A stretch of 23,994 nucleotides of DNA from CAYSXY01 sp964435165 (GCA_964435165.1 CAYSXY010000030.1:1-23994); one strand, 5' to 3'; positions 7,752-16,290 are shown, counted from the first letter of the stretch. Translations and numbers: made by a program. The notes: generated by a model from the letters alone, not told the origin.

Positions 7752-7814
7752 AACGCATATTTCTGGTTACATGGTATTTGCTATTGGGGGGATTATTAAG
7801 GAGGTGAGGGTGAC

Positions 7815-7839
7815 GGGGAGTATGCAATTGCATACCCCC
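7815..7839. promoter_or_regulatory. Perfect 16-bp palindrome with G/C flanks
   Basis: GTATGCAATTGCATAC at 7820-7835 is a perfect palindrome, flanked by GGGG (one base away) and CCCC, so a 10-bp stem with one bulged A and an AATT loop can form. It lies 14 bases past the stop codon of the small gene at 7854-8084 and could end that transcript, though no T-run follows. As DNA it is also a good dimer-binding site. Confidence 0.5.
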
Positions 7840-7853
7840 ACGAGCCTTATGGC

Positions 7854-8084
7854 TTACTTGAAGAACTTGTGTCCCTTGGATTGCTCCAGCGGGGATTTGC
7901 GTGCCGGTACGTAATGTCCGGCACGCTCGGCGGCGGCGCGGGCGGCGGCTTCTGTCTTAAAGCCACTCTCGTTGCCCGGCACGACTTTGTCGCTTACAAT
8001 TCGTCCCTTCTTGGCATCTGATGCCGCGAGGTGGAACTTTTTTCCGAACAAAGATTTGTTAACCGTGATCTTGAGCTGAGCCAT
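7854..8084 (-). CDS. Small basic hypothetical protein, 76 aa
   Basis: I do not recognise this protein. It is soluble, Lys- and Ala-rich and basic, with the segment KTEAAARAAAERAGHYVPAR (about residues 43-62) likely to be helical. AGAAG lies about six bases before the ATG and supports the start. No signal peptide. A small basic protein of this kind could bind nucleic acid or the ribosome, but that is only inference from charge. It is divergent from the TPR lipoprotein gene. Confidence 0.65.
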   Translation of the reverse strand: MAQLKITVNKSLFGKKFHLAASDAKKGRIVSDKVVPGNESGFKTEAAARAAAERAGHYVPARKSPLEQSKGHKFFK

Positions 8085-8270
8085 TTTAATCTTCTTTCTA
8101 CTTTATGTAAACAAAGATAGTGAAACATTACTATTTTAACCTTTGGGCATTAAGGAACGGTTGCGGCTTGTTGACGGTTTTGTTGCATGTGCTGAGCGTT
8201 TTATATTGGCGCGGTGCGGTGTTGCGCGTGGGTGGGAATCGCGATAAGCGTATTTCAGCGCATGTAGGTG

Positions 8271-9206
8271 ATGGGGGCGGTGTTGGTTCACGAGTTGTTT
8301 TCTCAAAAGGCATTTAAAGTCATTGGGTTGATGGGTGTGGTGGCATTGCTGCCGGGTTGCTATGGCCTGGATAAAGGGCCGCGACAGCTCTCGCCGGCGA
8401 AGGTGATTGAGGATTTTGGCGGGCCGGAAGTGGGGACGGTGGAGCATTCGTTGCTGACCAGTGCCAAGCAGGCTTCAGAGAAGGGTGAATATAAAAAAGC
8501 GATTTCGCTCTATCGCCAATTGGTGGATCAGAAACCGGAGAATAAGCAATATAAAATAGAGGTGGCCGAGCATTTGCGGCGCTTTGGTGAGTTTGATCAG
8601 GCGGAAGATTTGTATGCCCAGTTGGAGGCCAGTTACCCGGATGATTTGCAGGTGCTGGAAGGCAAGGCCATGACAATGATTGCTGTGGGGGAGTATCAGC
8701 AGGCGCTGACCATTCTCGACCGCGTGATTAAAGAAGATGGCGAGCGCTGGCGGGCGCTGAATGCTGCCGGGGTGGCGCTGACGCTGATGGGGCAGTATGA
8801 GGAGTCGGTCGAATATTTGCGTGCCGCATTAAAACATAATGGTAATAGCCCGATTGTATTAAATAATTTGGGTCTGACATTGGCGGCGGCTAAACGGTAT
8901 GACCGGGCGATTAAAGCCTTTGAGGTGGCGCGGAAGCAATTGCCGAAAGAAGATGCGAAGCGCAGCCAGATTGAATTGAATCAGGCGATGGTGCATGGCA
9001 TTCAGGGCGATATGGAAGCGGCAGAGCGCTTGGCCAAGCAGCATTTGGATGAGCATGAAGTGTATAACAATCTCGGCTATTATGCTTATCTAGGCGATAA
9101 TCCTGAGCTGGCGAAATCCTACCTCCACATGGCGTTGGGCGGTAGTTCCATGCATTATGACAAGGCGTGGGAGAATTTGCAGAAGCTGCCATCGTCGCAT
9201 AATTGA
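8271..9206 (+). CDS. TPR-repeat lipoprotein, TadD-like
   Basis: A 311-residue exported lipoprotein. The N-terminus has a basic and hydrophobic segment ending in the lipobox LLPGC (Cys30), so it is likely anchored to a membrane. From about residue 55 to 285 there are tandem tetratricopeptide repeats with the A-x-x-G-x-Y/F-x-x-A pattern, for example QASEKGEYKKAISLYRQL, ALTLMGQYEESVEYLRAAL and LTLAAAKRYDRAIKAFEVAR. This is the plan of TadD and similar scaffold lipoproteins, but no tad/flp pilus genes are in the window. The ATG at 8271 is preceded by GTG at 8268; a weak AGGTG is the only ribosome-binding signal, so the start may be slightly off. Confidence 0.85.
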   Translation: MGAVLVHELFSQKAFKVIGLMGVVALLPGCYGLDKGPRQLSPAKVIEDFGGPEVGTVEHSLLTSAKQASEKGEYKKAISLYRQLVDQKPENKQYKIEVAEHLRRFGEFDQAEDLYAQLEASYPDDLQVLEGKAMTMIAVGEYQQALTILDRVIKEDGERWRALNAAGVALTLMGQYEESVEYLRAALKHNGNSPIVLNNLGLTLAAAKRYDRAIKAFEVARKQLPKEDAKRSQIELNQAMVHGIQGDMEAAERLAKQHLDEHEVYNNLGYYAYLGDNPELAKSYLHMALGGSSMHYDKAWENLQKLPSSHN

Positions 9207-9328
9207 TGGGTGTGTGTTCATCTCTTGCTTTTCTGCCGCTGGTCTTTAAATTTTGCTATTTCAGTTGATTATTTCATTATATTGCGGCTGTTAATTAATT
9301 GGTGAGAAAGCTGCCTCATAGTTAAGGC

Positions 9329-9715
9329 ATGTGTTTCAACTCTATCTATAAGTTTTTTTTATTTATTGTTTTTATATGTGCTTTGATGCCGATTAGTGTG
9401 GTGAAGGCGGAGCCGTTGCTGCAATTCACGTCCGGCGGGCTGGTGACGGCGAATATTTTGCGGGCATCGGTCACGGGGAATCAGCTGCAATTTCGTGCTA
9501 TGGAGCCTGCGCTACATCATCCAACACTGGTGGAAGGAAATCATCTGGGCGGTTCGGTTGGAGCGGGTGCTGTGGGTGTGACGGCTGTGAACCTAAACAC
9601 GGCGGCGCATAGCAATGTTCAGCAAGCTATTTCTGTACATATTGAAGGGTTGCCACCTGCGCTGCAAGATGCATTGTCCCGCGCTTTACCTCAGGCCATG
9701 CCACATACTCCTTGA
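9329..9715 (+). CDS. Small secreted hypothetical protein, 128 aa
   Basis: I do not recognise this protein. It starts with a clear Sec signal peptide (hydrophobic residues 7-25, cleavage likely after VKA at 27). The mature part is about 100 residues, rich in Ala, His, Leu and Gly, with no cysteine pair and no known motif. The weak ribosome-binding signal is AAGG one base before the ATG, so expression may be low or the start slightly wrong. It converges on the 120-aa gene with only 10 bases between them. Confidence 0.6.
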   Translation: MCFNSIYKFFLFIVFICALMPISVVKAEPLLQFTSGGLVTANILRASVTGNQLQFRAMEPALHHPTLVEGNHLGGSVGAGAVGVTAVNLNTAAHSNVQQAISVHIEGLPPALQDALSRALPQAMPHTP

Positions 9716-9725
9716 GTCTGAATGG

Positions 9726-10088
9726 CTAAAGGTTGCGATTGCTGTCGAACAGGGATTCCAGTGCGCGCTGCGATTGCTGACCCGGACTTAAGTTAAGCCC
9801 TGAAATGTTTTGAAATACGGACCCTAGTGTTTGCTCAATGGCATAACCGGCAATGTTGCCGCCAGCACGGGCGAATGGTGATGAGCCGAATTGTCGCGAC
9901 AGTGTGCGTCCGATCTGTGCGGAGAGGCGCTGTGTGATTTGCCGGGACATGGTGTCGAGGGTTGATTGCGTATTTTCGACGGTTTGTTCCTCCAATGCCG
10001 TCAGTTCTTCCTGAAAAAGTGCTAAGCGATCCTGAATGAGGCGGTCGATGGTTGCTTCGAGTTCGCTGTGGTTGCGATTGCCGTTCAT
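9726..10088 (-). CDS. Small helical hypothetical protein, 120 aa
   Basis: I do not recognise this protein. The start at 10088 is chosen because AGGAA lies seven bases upstream; the frame is open for 50 more codons but that part looks unlike the rest. Residues 8-65 are predicted to be a long charged helix, possibly coiled coil (ELEATIDRLIQDRLALFQEE). The second half (65-100) is Gly/Ala-rich with alternating small and hydrophobic residues, possibly membrane-active or an assembly surface. It is divergent from pcm. Confidence 0.65.
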   Translation of the reverse strand: MNGNRNHSELEATIDRLIQDRLALFQEELTALEEQTVENTQSTLDTMSRQITQRLSAQIGRTLSRQFGSSPFARAGGNIAGYAIEQTLGSVFQNISGLNLSPGQQSQRALESLFDSNRNL

Positions 10089-10389
10089 TACGCTGTTCCT
10101 ATTCGTTTTGGTTATTTGCCTTGGTTCAGTGTAAATCTTCTTTATCTCGGGCGGGAGGGGGGTATATAGCCGATTGCGATAATTATGATACATGGCTGCA
10201 AATGCCAGATTTTCGCTTATGTCTGAAAAATATTGCAATCGGCTGTGGTATGAGCGGCGGAGGGTTTGTTAACGATTTCTCCTTGGAATCGATGGTTTTA
10301 GCGCTTGCGCCGTGCGGGCTGGTGACGTAGATATGCGCCTTTGTGGTGCGTTGTTGCATCGCATCTGGTGAAAGATTTTTGGGGAGATT

Positions 10390-11094
10390 GTGCAGGCTAT
10401 GTTAGCTCACAGTGAGGCGTCCCACTATATTGCTGCTCGTGAGAACATGATTTCGCAGCAGATTCTGACAAATAAGGTCATTGACGGGCGTGTGGTGAAT
10501 GCAATGCAGACAGTGCCGCGTGAACAGTTTGTACCGACTGGTTTTGAATCGGTTGCTTATGCTGATGAGCCAATTCCGCTTTTTACCGAACCGTTCTCGC
10601 ATGCGCGCTATGTATTAGAGCCGCGTGTGTTTGCACAAATGCTGCAATTGGCTGAATTGCGGCCTGATGATGTGGTGCTGGATGTTGGGTGCGGTGCCGG
10701 ATATTCGGCTGCTATTTTGTCGCTACTCTGCCGACAGGTCTATGGCGTGGAAGAAGAGGAATTGCTGGCAGCCCGCGCCAACAATACGTTGCATGCATTG
10801 AAGTTTCGTAATGTGTCCGTGTCGATTGGCCCGCTGGCTGATGGATTTAGCCCGCAGGCGCCTTATGATGTGATTGTCATCAATGGCGGTGTGAAGGAGA
10901 TTCCTGAGGTATTTCAGGGGCAACTGAAAGAAGGTGGCCGCGTTGTTTATATACGTCTGGTTGAAGGGCCGGTGCCGGTTGGGCGTATTGCTCTGGGAGT
11001 GAAGCGTGGCGGGGTGGTGACCAGTCGAGATCATTTTGATGCGGCGGCCTGTCCATTGCCGGGATTTACATCTGCGCCAGAATTTACATTTTAG
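10390..11094 (+). CDS. pcm: Protein-L-isoaspartate O-methyltransferase
   Basis: A 234-residue SAM-dependent methyltransferase that repairs damaged isoaspartyl residues in proteins. The N-terminal helical region includes PREQFVP and YADEPIPL, followed by the SAM-binding motif VLDVGCGAGYSAAIL at about 95-109 and post-motif YDVIVINGG. The expected start is GTG at 10390 just after GGGGAG; an ATG nine bases later is possible. Its place directly before a tolC-type gene and popZ matches a gene order seen in many alphaproteobacteria. In that group this gene is a divergent member of the family. Confidence 0.88.
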   Translation: MQAMLAHSEASHYIAARENMISQQILTNKVIDGRVVNAMQTVPREQFVPTGFESVAYADEPIPLFTEPFSHARYVLEPRVFAQMLQLAELRPDDVVLDVGCGAGYSAAILSLLCRQVYGVEEEELLAARANNTLHALKFRNVSVSIGPLADGFSPQAPYDVIVINGGVKEIPEVFQGQLKEGGRVVYIRLVEGPVPVGRIALGVKRGGVVTSRDHFDAAACPLPGFTSAPEFTF

Positions 11095-11118
11095 TGCTAA
11101 AAGCGTAGGGGAGAGCAT

Positions 11119-12489
11119 ATGCGTTGGGTGGATAAATATGCGTTGAGGATGAGCGTGTGGCGTGCGGCAATGGTCGCAACCGTTGCTGCTATTGTGCCCG
11201 GACAGGGATGGGCGATGGCCCTGGAAGATGTATTGGCACACACTTACACGCATAATCCAGCGCTGGAGGCCGCGCGAGCGGAGCTTAAAGCTGTTGATGA
11301 GAATATGGCGCAGGCCAACTCCGGTTGGCGGCCGACGGTTGTGGCCAATTATGAGCGTGGGCGTCAGGAAGTGCAATTTGGCAATCAGGATCCTGAATAT
11401 GACAAGACAGAGTCGCGCTCATTGCAGGTGACGCAGCCATTGTTTCGCGGGGGGCAGACCTGGGCGAGCACAAAAGCGGCGCGGGCGGCGATTGACGCAC
11501 AGCGTGCCGTGCTTATGGCATCCGAGCAGGATGTGTTGCTGGATGCGGCGGTGGCCTATGTGGACGTGATTCGCGCGCGTGAACTGGTTGAGTTGACCAC
11601 TAAAAACGAATCAGTGCTGGATGAACATTTGAAAGCGACGCGGGATCGTTTTGATGTGGGTGAGGTGACGCGTACGGATGTGTCGCAGGCGGAAGCACGC
11701 TTTGCCCGCGCGACATCTGACCGGGTGCAGGCAGAAGGGGGGCTGGTTGGTGCCATTGCAACCTTTGAGCGTGTGACAAAAATGGACGTGCCGGATGAGA
11801 TGGCGCTGTCGGAGTTGGACATCACGTTGCCTGAGAGTGTTGCCAAGGCATTGGAGATGGCCGTTGAGCGTAACCCTACCTTTCGTCGAACGCAGTATCA
11901 GGCAGAGCAGGCGGAATATAGTGTGTTGCAGCAAAAAGGCGGCTTGTTGCCGACAGTGAATTTGGTGGGCCGTATGTCGCGCGTATTGGGTGCGCCGCAA
12001 TTTGGCTCGCAACAGTTAGATAACAACTCATTGACGGTGAATGTGACTGTTCCGCTCTATCAGGGGGGGGCGCAGTATTCTGCGGCACGACAGGCGGCCC
12101 GACAATTTGAGCAGAGTAAAGAGCAGTCGATTGCAACACATGACCGTGTGCGGGAAGCGGTGTTGAGCGCGTGGGAAGATTTGATTACGGCGCAGGCGGT
12201 GATTCAGGCTAGTCGGGAAGCGATTGTTGCTGCGGAAACGGCACTTGAAGGAGTGGAGCAGGAGCATTTATTCGGTGCTCGCACGACGCTGGATGTGTTG
12301 GATGCAGAGCAGGAATTTTTCGAAGCGCGAGTTGATTTGGTGGTGGCCGAGCGCAATGAGGCGGTCGCACTGTTTAATCTGGCTAATCTGCTTGGGTTGT
12401 TTACGGCAGAATCATTGAAGTTGCCTGTCGATCTGCATGATCCTACAGAATATTATAAAGACGTGAAATACCAGATATTGGGGTGGTAG
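11119..12489 (+). CDS. tolC: TolC-family outer-membrane efflux/secretion channel
   Basis: A 456-residue outer-membrane channel subunit. It has a signal peptide (cleavage likely after AMA near residue 34), then two homologous halves of long amphipathic helices with short beta segments, including NPALEAARAELKAVDENMAQ at the first helix and the second-half repeat NPTFRRTQYQAEQAEYSVLQ. Length is that of mature TolC proteins. GGGGAG lies five bases before the ATG, and pcm ends 24 bases upstream, so the two are probably cotranscribed. It could serve multidrug efflux or act as the outer channel of a type I system, such as one exporting the RTX protein about 4 kb downstream; no inner-membrane partner is encoded here. 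Confidence 0.93.
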   Translation: MRWVDKYALRMSVWRAAMVATVAAIVPGQGWAMALEDVLAHTYTHNPALEAARAELKAVDENMAQANSGWRPTVVANYERGRQEVQFGNQDPEYDKTESRSLQVTQPLFRGGQTWASTKAARAAIDAQRAVLMASEQDVLLDAAVAYVDVIRARELVELTTKNESVLDEHLKATRDRFDVGEVTRTDVSQAEARFARATSDRVQAEGGLVGAIATFERVTKMDVPDEMALSELDITLPESVAKALEMAVERNPTFRRTQYQAEQAEYSVLQQKGGLLPTVNLVGRMSRVLGAPQFGSQQLDNNSLTVNVTVPLYQGGAQYSAARQAARQFEQSKEQSIATHDRVREAVLSAWEDLITAQAVIQASREAIVAAETALEGVEQEHLFGARTTLDVLDAEQEFFEARVDLVVAERNEAVALFNLANLLGLFTAESLKLPVDLHDPTEYYKDVKYQILGW

Positions 12490-12509
12490 CGACGTTAAGG
12501 AACGAAAGA

Positions 12510-12538
12510 TTGTGATTGGTGGCTATTTTTGCTATGGT
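12510..12538 (+). promoter_or_regulatory. Putative sigma-70-type promoter of popZ
   Basis: TTGTGA at 12510-12515 and TATGGT at 12533-12538 are separated by 17 bases; each matches four of six consensus positions. Start of transcription would fall near 12545, at the palindrome noted next. Confidence 0.4.
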
Positions 12539-12544
12539 GAAAAC

Positions 12545-12579
12545 ACTTAACTTAAGTATCTGTTAGCTGCTTGCAGCTA
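12545..12579. promoter_or_regulatory. Two palindromes in the popZ leader
   Basis: ACTTAACTTAAGT at 12545-12557 is a perfect palindrome around a central C. TAGCTGC and GCAGCTA at 12564-12579 form a second, 7 bp with a 2-base spacer. Both lie between the likely promoter and the start codon and could be operators. The TTAA pair is one base apart, not seven, so it is not a CtrA site. Confidence 0.4.
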
Positions 12580-12637
12580 CATGATGAAGGCAGAGTGATG
12601 CGCTGTTGTCGGCGGGGGGACAGAGGATGCTGGAATT

Positions 12638-13891
12638 ATGACTGAGACGAATGTCGAACAAGATCCGACAATGGAAGAAATCTTGCAGTCGATCAAACGC
12701 ATCATTGCTGAAGATGAAGACGGCGAACAAAATACTCAATCTGACGAACCTGAAGAATCAGTGAGCGAAGAGAAGCGCGAGGCGGAGGATGTGTTTGAGC
12801 CGCAAGAGGCTGTCGCACCTAAGCCTGAGGAGGCAGCCGAGCCAGTCGCCCAGGAAGAGCCGGCTCCTTCGGCCGATGCCGATCTAGAGGCATTGGATTT
12901 GAATGAGACGCCTGATGATGCGGTGTCCGAGGCCGTAGTGGCAGATGAATCAGATGGTATGGCGGACGATGATGATGTGCTGGAGCTCACTGATATGCTG
13001 ACAGATGATGGTAAAGTTGTAAGTCTGAAGGATGAGGGTGGTGAACTGCTCGACGAAATTGATGCGTTGGCTCAGGATTTAGAAAATGAGCCGAGTGAGA
13101 TCGAAGAGGCGGATGATTCGGCAGATAATAATAACGACGACTCAGTTGATGATTTAATGGCGAGCATGCCTACTGAGAATGCGCTGGATAGTGAAGCTTC
13201 AGAAGAAGTGGCTGAACCAGAGCCAGAAGTAGCGGTGGCAGATGAACCGGAAGTGTCGGCGGAAGATGCCGATGCTGCTTCTGAGTTGGGTGAATCAGCA
13301 GATGATGAGATGATAACTGACGTTGAAGACGTGGTTCTTCCAGAGCTAGAAGATGATGATGGTGTGGATGATGTCATCGAGATGGCTGAGGATAGTGCGG
13401 AGGATGATGTCATCATTGATGTGCCCACTGAAGTGGAGATGGTGGATGAGGAGATCGCCGATGATGAGGCGGGAAACATAGAAGTGGTGATGGAAGATGC
13501 GGCGGAAGACATTATGCCGACTGAGAATTATCACGCTGATGTTGATATTACCCCCGATGTGTCGACAGAATCTGATTATCTGGATTTAGAAAAGCATTTA
13601 GCAGAGACCGGCAGTGATGTTGATTTGGATTTAGACGAAGAGACTTTATTGTCGGATGCTACGGCAAGTGCGGCAACAGAAGCAATGAAGCAGCTATTTG
13701 CTGCAAAAGGATCTGCGCCGGACCCTATATCGGGTGATTTGCCGACACGGCAGGGAACAACGGTGGAAGATTTAATGGTTGAGGCGATGAAGCCATTGAT
13801 TAAACAGTGGCTGGATGAGCATTTGCCGACGACTGTAGAGCGCATAGTCCAGGATGAGATTCGTCGTTTGGTTGAGCGTATGGGCCAGTGA
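12638..13891 (+). CDS. popZ: PopZ-like polar organising protein (DUF2497)
   Basis: A 417-residue protein with the two conserved ends of PopZ: an N-terminal helix DPTMEEILQSIKRIIAEDE at 9-27, which in Caulobacter binds partner proteins, and a C-terminal oligomerisation region (about 375-417) with LMVEAMKPLIKQWLDEHLP and VERIVQDEIRRLVER. Between them lie roughly 320 residues that are almost all Glu, Asp, Ala, Ser, Val and Pro and should be disordered. Caulobacter PopZ is only 177 residues, so the linker is several times longer. The protein forms condensates at cell poles that anchor the chromosome origin and cell-cycle proteins. It follows tolC by 148 bases; valS, the usual next gene in many relatives, is not downstream. 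Confidence 0.9.
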   Translation: MTETNVEQDPTMEEILQSIKRIIAEDEDGEQNTQSDEPEESVSEEKREAEDVFEPQEAVAPKPEEAAEPVAQEEPAPSADADLEALDLNETPDDAVSEAVVADESDGMADDDDVLELTDMLTDDGKVVSLKDEGGELLDEIDALAQDLENEPSEIEEADDSADNNNDDSVDDLMASMPTENALDSEASEEVAEPEPEVAVADEPEVSAEDADAASELGESADDEMITDVEDVVLPELEDDDGVDDVIEMAEDSAEDDVIIDVPTEVEMVDEEIADDEAGNIEVVMEDAAEDIMPTENYHADVDITPDVSTESDYLDLEKHLAETGSDVDLDLDEETLLSDATASAATEAMKQLFAAKGSAPDPISGDLPTRQGTTVEDLMVEAMKPLIKQWLDEHLPTTVERIVQDEIRRLVERMGQ

Positions 13892-14067
13892 TCCGGATGA
13901 CTTCAGGCCCTGCAGCGGCTGATCTGGTAGATGGTGCTATTGTTTATTATGGTGAAGAGACATCTGGAAAATATTTGTGGTAATCATCGTCTTTTCCAAT
14001 AATTTACTGCCATTTAACGTTTTTTCATTAGCGTCAAAAGGCAACAGGCTGGAAAGTTGACTTATTG

Positions 14068-16290
14068 ATGTTCACATACATACGACGTTTATCCTATGAC
14101 TGTACAACAGCACTTGTTCCGTCAATGATGCAATGGGGCCTGCGTGGCAGCTTGAGCCTTGCCTGTTGCTGGCTGGCCATGAGTATTGCGATTCCTGCGA
14201 ATGCACAGGATGATTTGCCGCCTTTACCAACATTGCCTGCATCTGGTGCTAATGATGACTTGCCGGCATTACCTGACTTGCCCATGCCCGGAGCAAGTGA
14301 CAGTGATGCATTGCCGCCATTAGAGCCGCTGACAAGCCCGCAGGATGATGATATTGAAGCGTTATTTAATGACGATGTGCCGCCGGATGAAGCGTTGGAT
14401 GCTATTGTTGATCGATCGGGTGCTCCGACAGTTCCGGCAGAGGGTGATCGCCCCCTACCTGTTGATATGGAAAGTATACCACCGACCGATGCGTTCAGTG
14501 CTGATGACATGCCGGAGTTGGTGCTGCCTGATCCAGACAACATCATCACGGAAGAGGAGATGGATCGTACACTTGGCTTAGAAGACATTGATGCAGGTGA
14601 CGCTGCGTCGCCTTCAACGGCTTCCCGAAGTCAGGAAGAAGCACCGCGACCGGCACCACCTCCGCCGCCGATGCCCCCAGTGGCGAATGAGGGGGCACCT
14701 CCACTGCCGCCAATGCCAGGGGCTGCTCCAGCCGCGCCGAGTCCAACGCTTTCGGCAGCTACACCACAAAATGCACAAGCGGCGTCGCAGGCAAAAGAAG
14801 AGAAGTCGGCAGCACCTAAAGCCCAGCGCTTTAAGCCAGTGCCTCCATCAACAAAGACCAGTGTGCTGTCGGAAAAAATTTACAAGAAACGTTACAGCAA
14901 GCAGAACAGGCATTTGCCTCGAGCATGGCATTATGATGAATATGTTGAATTGCTGTTTGCGGCGATTCATCGGTCTGATTTAAATGCGATACGTGCATTG
15001 ATTAATCGCCCAGTGGATATTGAGGGCCGGAATCGACAGGGGGATACTGCGTTAATTTATGCCGTGCGGATGGGACATTATCCGGTGATTGAGCTGTTAA
15101 CGGCGCGCGGTGCGCGGCTGGATGCGGTGAATAATAATGGCTATTCGCCGTTACATATTGCGGCCTTTAGCGGGCGAGCCGATATTATCCGCCTGTTGCT
15201 GGCTCGGCGGGCGAACCCTGATTTACGTGATCTTGATGGTCGTACACCGCTGATGCATGCGATTAATGAAGAGCATGTCGATGCGGTACATCAGCTATTG
15301 CGCGGTGGGGCTGATCCGGATTTGCAGCTGGATAATGGTCAAAGCGCATTGCATGTGGCTGCTGCAAAAGATAGTGCAGCAATTATCCGTCTGTTATTGC
15401 TATACAATGCTATGCCTGATGCGCAGGATATGATGGAGCGTACACCCATGCATTATGCTGCCTATTTTGGTAAACAACAGCAGATGGCGATGCTTAAAGA
15501 AGGTGGTGGCCTTGAGACAGTGCAGGATAATGCAGGGATGACACCGGCGATGCTCTCGCAGTTTAGTGGCTCGACCCCTGTGCGTCATGATTTGCCGGAT
15601 AATATCCATCAGCAGCGAGTGTTGCCCAATGGTGGTGTGGTGGCGCCACTTGCGCCTGTGCATACTGCCCCTCTGCCGCCTGCGCCGATGGGTGGACAAC
15701 AAGCGATGGGAGGAATGCCACCTGGAGCAATGGCCATGCCTTCAATGGCGGGTGCGAACCAACAATGGCAGCCTGAACCATTAGGTGACCCCGGGATGGA
15801 GCTAGGGACCCGTCCTACGGCGCAGCCACCAGTATGGAATGGGGGCAATAATATGGCTCCACCGCCTCAGCCTCTGGTACCTTCACCAAACGCCGTTGGA
15901 GGGCCGATGGGAGGTGCGGCATTCAATGCACCTCCACCACAAGGTATGGGCCAGCAAGGCGCTCCTCGTGTCTATAATGGTCAGCCTGTTACTCCGTCTG
16001 GGCAGTCTCCTCAGCTAATGGGTGGATGGCAAGCCTCATCTCCTCAAGCAGTCCCTCAAGCTACCACAGGGGTCAGGCAACCATCGGCGGGAGGTATGGC
16101 GCCACCACCTATGCAAGCATGGCCGGACGAGCGAGGAGGCTGGGCCGTGGAGCCAGGCACGGTGTCGCCTGCATCTCCACGTCAACCGGTGCAAAGCAAT
16201 ACAATGGCAGCGCAGCCTATGGATGATGCGACCTATGAGCGTATGATGCGCGAAATTAATCAAGATCCGTATATGAACCAAATGCCGTAG
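14068..16290 (+). CDS. Exported ankyrin-repeat protein with proline-rich flanks
   Basis: A 740-residue protein of unknown role. It has a probable signal peptide (hydrophobic 28-42, cleavage near ANA at 46). Residues 47-275 are Asp/Pro/Leu-rich, with repeated DDLPPLPTLP-like units and a polyproline stretch. Residues 288-500 hold about six ankyrin repeats, for example QGDTALIYAVRMGHYPVIEL, NGYSPLHIAAFSGRADIIRL and DGRTPLMHAINEEHVDAVHQ. Residues 500-740 are Pro/Gly/Met/Gln-rich and end in a charged tail. The ankyrin block is a protein-binding surface that would face the periplasm or outside. GGAAAG lies 11 bases before the ATG; an ATG pair at 14125-14128 is an alternative start with a shorter signal peptide. 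It follows popZ by 176 bases, with no clear terminator seen. Confidence 0.8.
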   Translation: MFTYIRRLSYDCTTALVPSMMQWGLRGSLSLACCWLAMSIAIPANAQDDLPPLPTLPASGANDDLPALPDLPMPGASDSDALPPLEPLTSPQDDDIEALFNDDVPPDEALDAIVDRSGAPTVPAEGDRPLPVDMESIPPTDAFSADDMPELVLPDPDNIITEEEMDRTLGLEDIDAGDAASPSTASRSQEEAPRPAPPPPPMPPVANEGAPPLPPMPGAAPAAPSPTLSAATPQNAQAASQAKEEKSAAPKAQRFKPVPPSTKTSVLSEKIYKKRYSKQNRHLPRAWHYDEYVELLFAAIHRSDLNAIRALINRPVDIEGRNRQGDTALIYAVRMGHYPVIELLTARGARLDAVNNNGYSPLHIAAFSGRADIIRLLLARRANPDLRDLDGRTPLMHAINEEHVDAVHQLLRGGADPDLQLDNGQSALHVAAAKDSAAIIRLLLLYNAMPDAQDMMERTPMHYAAYFGKQQQMAMLKEGGGLETVQDNAGMTPAMLSQFSGSTPVRHDLPDNIHQQRVLPNGGVVAPLAPVHTAPLPPAPMGGQQAMGGMPPGAMAMPSMAGANQQWQPEPLGDPGMELGTRPTAQPPVWNGGNNMAPPPQPLVPSPNAVGGPMGGAAFNAPPPQGMGQQGAPRVYNGQPVTPSGQSPQLMGGWQASSPQAVPQATTGVRQPSAGGMAPPPMQAWPDERGGWAVEPGTVSPASPRQPVQSNTMAAQPMDDATYERMMREINQDPYMNQMP

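Larger units (their letters stand above)
7502..7770. repeat. Two imperfect direct copies of a 110-130 base palindrome-containing unit
   Basis: This fills most of the 368-base gap between genes at 7486-7853. Copy 1 is about 7502-7632 and copy 2 about 7643-7770. Both run CAGTTGGTTATGG, then TTTAAT-TGTCATGTTG, TGTGA-TAAACTGTC, TCATTGAGT, ATGGATTCCCG and a closing arm of the palindrome. Copy 1 carries about 20 extra bases after GGTTATGG; copy 2 carries a 16-base insertion inside its palindrome. I see no ORF or transposase here, so this looks like a duplicated, non-coding repeat. Confidence 0.75.

Noticed and set aside
7502..7770. CRISPR array
   Set aside because: Only two imperfect copies, with similar rather than unique sequence between repeats, and no cas genes.
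8120..8317. 65-codon plus-strand frame overlapping the TPR gene start
   Set aside because: No ribosome binding site, overlaps the lipoprotein gene in another frame, and the product looks random.
12545..12557. TTAA pair as a CtrA binding site for popZ
   Set aside because: CtrA sites need seven bases between the TTAA halves; here there is one.
13072..13512. Serine-rich minus-strand frame inside popZ
   Set aside because: It is the complement of the acidic GAT/GAA-rich linker and has no start signals.
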